Source of the DNA: CAMCSH01 sp043748535
GTDB lineage: Bacteria; Verrucomicrobiota; Lentisphaeria; Lentisphaerales; Lentisphaeraceae
Assembly (NCBI GenBank): GCA_043748535.1
Contig: JAYTMY010000010.1
Span: forward strand, 1 to 17,271
Reading direction: 5' to 3'
DNA: 17,271 bases
The notes under the pieces are model-generated. The model had not been told where the DNA came from. It did not search any database and saw only the letters and a list, made by a program, of their open reading frames with translations. Position 1 is the first letter of the stretch. Each line of letters begins with the position of its first letter. Both the position numbers and the translations under genes were made by a program. Positions 15,695-17,271 of the stretch are shown one piece after another.

Positions 15695-16017
15695 CGGTGG
15701 ATAAACTCCAAACGCGGAATGTGAGGAAGGCGGAGAGGCCCCTGAATTTGGAGCGTCGTTAATCAATATCGCACCCGAGCCCCACGCAAGTCAAGCCCTC
15801 ATGGTGAAATTGCCGACTCCAAAGAGGTCAACTGAAGCTGCTCAACGGGCTGTACGGCCTTTTGCCATTCCCTCGGAGCGCTAGGACCGCCGCGCGCTGA
15901 ACATGACGTTACTGCCGCCAGTAAGGGCGTTTCCTGAAAAATCTTCATGCCGCCCACTTGTGATCGCCCATAAAAAAGCTTATATTTAAGCGCACTAATT
16001 AAGATAAGGCTCCAAAA
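15695..16017. other. Spacer between the VWA gene and the RAYT gene
   Basis: This 323-bp divergent spacer has no credible gene. Its last 60 bases are AT-rich (TTATATTTAAG near 15979), probably promoter sequence for the transposase. A compact hairpin lies at 15909-15924 and a weaker AGCGC/GCGCT inverted repeat at 15877-15898. Confidence 0.5.
15909..15924. repeat. Small perfect hairpin upstream of the RAYT gene
   Basis: TTACTG (15909-15914) and CAGTAA (15919-15924) are perfect inverted repeats around the loop CCGC. ACG before the stem can also pair with CGT (15928-15930) across a GGG bulge. It lies about 95 bp upstream of the transposase start, where REP-type palindromes are often found. A link to the enzyme is only inferred. 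Confidence 0.45.
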
Positions 16018-16986
16018 ATGGCTAAGATCAATCGGCAGCTTCACGAGAACACCGTCGGCTACTACCATGCCTACAATCGCGTCGCGGGGAAGAAAATTGG
16101 CTACTACCCTTTCGAGGACGCCACGGAACGAGCGATTTTCGAGGCGCACCTTTGGCGATTGAGCTGCTTCTTCGCCGTCAATCTCGGCTTTTTTGCCTTT
16201 ATGGGCAATCACTTCCACCTGCTCTTCGAGATGCTTGATCCGGCCTCAATTAAAGATGCCGAAATCCAAGCGCGTTGGAAGGCGCACTACGCGTCGACCC
16301 TTGCTGAGGGACGAATTCAGGAACCCGATTGGAGCCAGCCCGCCGAGCTCGCCAAGGTCCGCAAGCGCATCGGCAATCCCTCAGAATTCCTGCACGACCT
16401 GAAGGGACAATTCGCCGAGGGCTACAATGTCCGCCACGAGCTTCGCGGCAGTTTCTGGGACGGACGTTTCAAAAACACCCTGCTCAGCCCGGAAGCCGTC
16501 GCCGATTGCGCTCGCTACATTGAACTCAATCCGCAGCGCTCGGGAATCGAAAGCAAAGTCGGCGCCGCTGGTCGCAACTCCTGGTACAACTTCGAGCAGA
16601 GCTGCCGCGGCAAGGAACGCGACTTCAGCAAACACCCCGGCTTCCAGCTCTTGCTGAACGCACTGCACCCCCATCCCGATAAACCTCTGACCCCTGGCGA
16701 AGAGCTTGAACTGGCCATGAAAACCTACGCCGCCTGGCGGGATCATTTCGACGCCAAGGAGAAACGCCTTGCCGAGGAACGCGCCGCCGCAGCCTTGGCC
16801 AAAGAAGAGCAACGCGCCACGGAACTGACGCAATCGCGTCAACGCAGCTGGTTCGACGCCCTGGTCGTCGGCAGCCTCGAATATTGTCGCCGCCAAGCGG
16901 TGCGACTCCATCGCCCCGACACCGAGCCGATTGCACTCGCCCCCGGCCTTTACGGACTCTTCCGTCGCCAGCGACGAAGTAGCTGA
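16018..16986 (+). CDS. REP-associated tyrosine transposase (RAYT), Y1/HUH family
   Basis: This 322-residue protein belongs to the single-strand HUH nucleases related to IS200/IS605 TnpA, which bind and cut REP palindromes. The metal-binding HUH motif is His65-Phe66-His67 in FMGNHFHLLFEM, and the likely nucleophile is Tyr136 in EGYNVRH. It is followed by the family's typical GSFWDGRFKN and ARYIELNP. Residues beyond about 215 form a charged helical extension rich in Glu, Lys and Ala, making it longer than the roughly 165-residue E. coli enzyme. AAGG lies about nine bases before the ATG. The catalytic residues seem intact, so it may be active. The right inverted repeat of the window starts 188 bp after the stop. 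Confidence 0.93.
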   Translation: MAKINRQLHENTVGYYHAYNRVAGKKIGYYPFEDATERAIFEAHLWRLSCFFAVNLGFFAFMGNHFHLLFEMLDPASIKDAEIQARWKAHYASTLAEGRIQEPDWSQPAELAKVRKRIGNPSEFLHDLKGQFAEGYNVRHELRGSFWDGRFKNTLLSPEAVADCARYIELNPQRSGIESKVGAAGRNSWYNFEQSCRGKERDFSKHPGFQLLLNALHPHPDKPLTPGEELELAMKTYAAWRDHFDAKEKRLAEERAAAALAKEEQRATELTQSRQRSWFDALVVGSLEYCRRQAVRLHRPDTEPIALAPGLYGLFRRQRRSS

Positions 16987-17083
16987 TCTTCCCCAAGCCC
17001 CTCTTCGCCCTTTGGTCCTTCGACTGAAGCGACCTCTCGCGTCTGCTGCCATGAAATGACAGTTAGATACGACAAAAACCACA

Positions 17084-17128
17084 AAAAAGCAGCGCCCGGA
17101 TAGCCGTTCCTGGCGCTGCTTTTTGTTT
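17084..17128 (+). terminator. Strong terminator downstream of the RAYT gene
   Basis: AAAAAGCAGCGCC (17084-17096) and GGCGCTGCTTTTT (17112-17124) form a perfect 13-bp stem with a 15-base loop. The right arm ends in five T, followed by GTTT. It lies about 100 bp after the transposase stop and fits an intrinsic terminator. A REP-like palindrome is a less likely alternative. Confidence 0.75.
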
Positions 17129-17173
17129 CTGGGGTGCGCAGATGGTGCCAATGAGGTAAGCCCCCCGTGATCC

Positions 17174-17270
17174 CACGCGTATCCAAGACGCCTCACACCG
17201 GATGCAGGGAAGCCCAGTGAGTTGAAAAATAGCGGATTTTGAGGCGCAGTTTTGTCGTCAACCGCCCCCA
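17174..17270 (-). repeat. Right copy of the terminal inverted repeat
   Basis: This is the inverted partner of bases 1-97 (95 of 97 identical). Beyond its inner edge, CCCCCCGT (17161-17168) corresponds to ACGGGGGG at 114-121 on the left, but a different number of bases separates it from the matching core. The internal CGCCTCA/TGAGGCG inverse pair is kept in both copies, which hints that the fold matters or that the copies are recent. Confidence 0.85.
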
Positions 17271-17271
17271 G

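Noticed and set aside
15695..15766. TTG upstream start for the VWA membrane protein
   Set aside because: It would add a polar Ser/Pro-rich leader before the first membrane helix; family members usually begin right at that helix, as ATG 15694 does.
407..16017. Sigma-54 (-24/-12) promoters upstream of the genes in this window
   Set aside because: I looked for GG-N10-GC with TGGCAC/TTGC context in the larger spacers and found no convincing match. A profile scan would be decisive.
15799..16218. A 139-codon minus-strand frame across the RAYT start
   Set aside because: It overlaps the conserved transposase N-terminus in antisense and covers the likely promoter and hairpin; no motif is recognised.
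16381..17196. A 271-codon minus-strand frame opposite the RAYT gene
   Set aside because: It runs antisense to a clearly recognised transposase and across its terminator; no family motif is visible.
1..17271. The whole window as one large transposon bounded by terminal inverted repeats
   Set aside because: The interior is single-copy housekeeping genes with uniform base use; the only transposase is a RAYT, which does not use long terminal inverted repeats. Two dispersed repeat copies explain the ends better.

Overview
This window carries bacterial chromosomal DNA. It is GC-rich, densely coding, and holds mostly single-copy housekeeping genes. The gene mix suggests a Gram-negative bacterium, possibly of the Planctomycetota/Verrucomicrobiota/Lentisphaerota (PVC) group. 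The pointers are sigma-54, a long ACT-domain SerA, a two-VWA membrane protein with a glutamine-amidotransferase-like segment, a REP-associated transposase, and an intergenic TTCAACCT-type octamer repeat. That placement is an inference from gene content only and is weakly held.

Layout. Seven plus-strand genes fill about 0.4-7.8 kb: rpoN (sigma-54), serA (3-phosphoglycerate dehydrogenase), an FGE-sulfatase-fold protein without the catalytic cysteines, a dicarboxylate/amino acid:cation symporter, a hydroxymethylglutaryl-CoA-lyase-like enzyme, aroK (shikimate kinase), and a stand-alone Lon substrate-binding-domain protein that overlaps aroK by 4 bp. A minus-strand gene with a Suppressor-of-fused-like pattern converges on this block. 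Divergent from it is a plus-strand pair of unknown function: a four-helix membrane protein overlapping a CpXC zinc-ribbon protein. A strong hairpin terminator separates this pair from minus-strand proC. proC is divergent from plus-strand hom (homoserine dehydrogenase); their shared 321-bp spacer contains seven perfect octamer repeats and an 11-bp-phased direct repeat. A large minus-strand VWA membrane protein and a plus-strand REP-associated tyrosine transposase (RAYT) complete the window.

How the genes relate. serA, aroK, proC and hom belong to amino-acid biosynthesis (serine, aromatics, proline, threonine/methionine). They sit in separate transcription units rather than one pathway operon. 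The transporter and the HMG-CoA-lyase-like gene could serve carbon or amino-acid catabolism, but nothing in the sequence ties them together.

The most striking large-scale feature is that the first 97 bases recur, inverted and with two mismatches, at the extreme right end. This looks like two copies of an interspersed repeat family at which the sequenced contig was cut. The right copy lies about 190 bp beyond the RAYT gene, so the repeat could be a RAYT-mobilised element. I see no phage, CRISPR array, rRNA or tRNA gene. No complete new multi-gene system is evident. The least explained parts are the SUFU-like gene, the membrane/CpXC pair, the cysteine-less FGE-like protein next to serA, and the terminal repeat.
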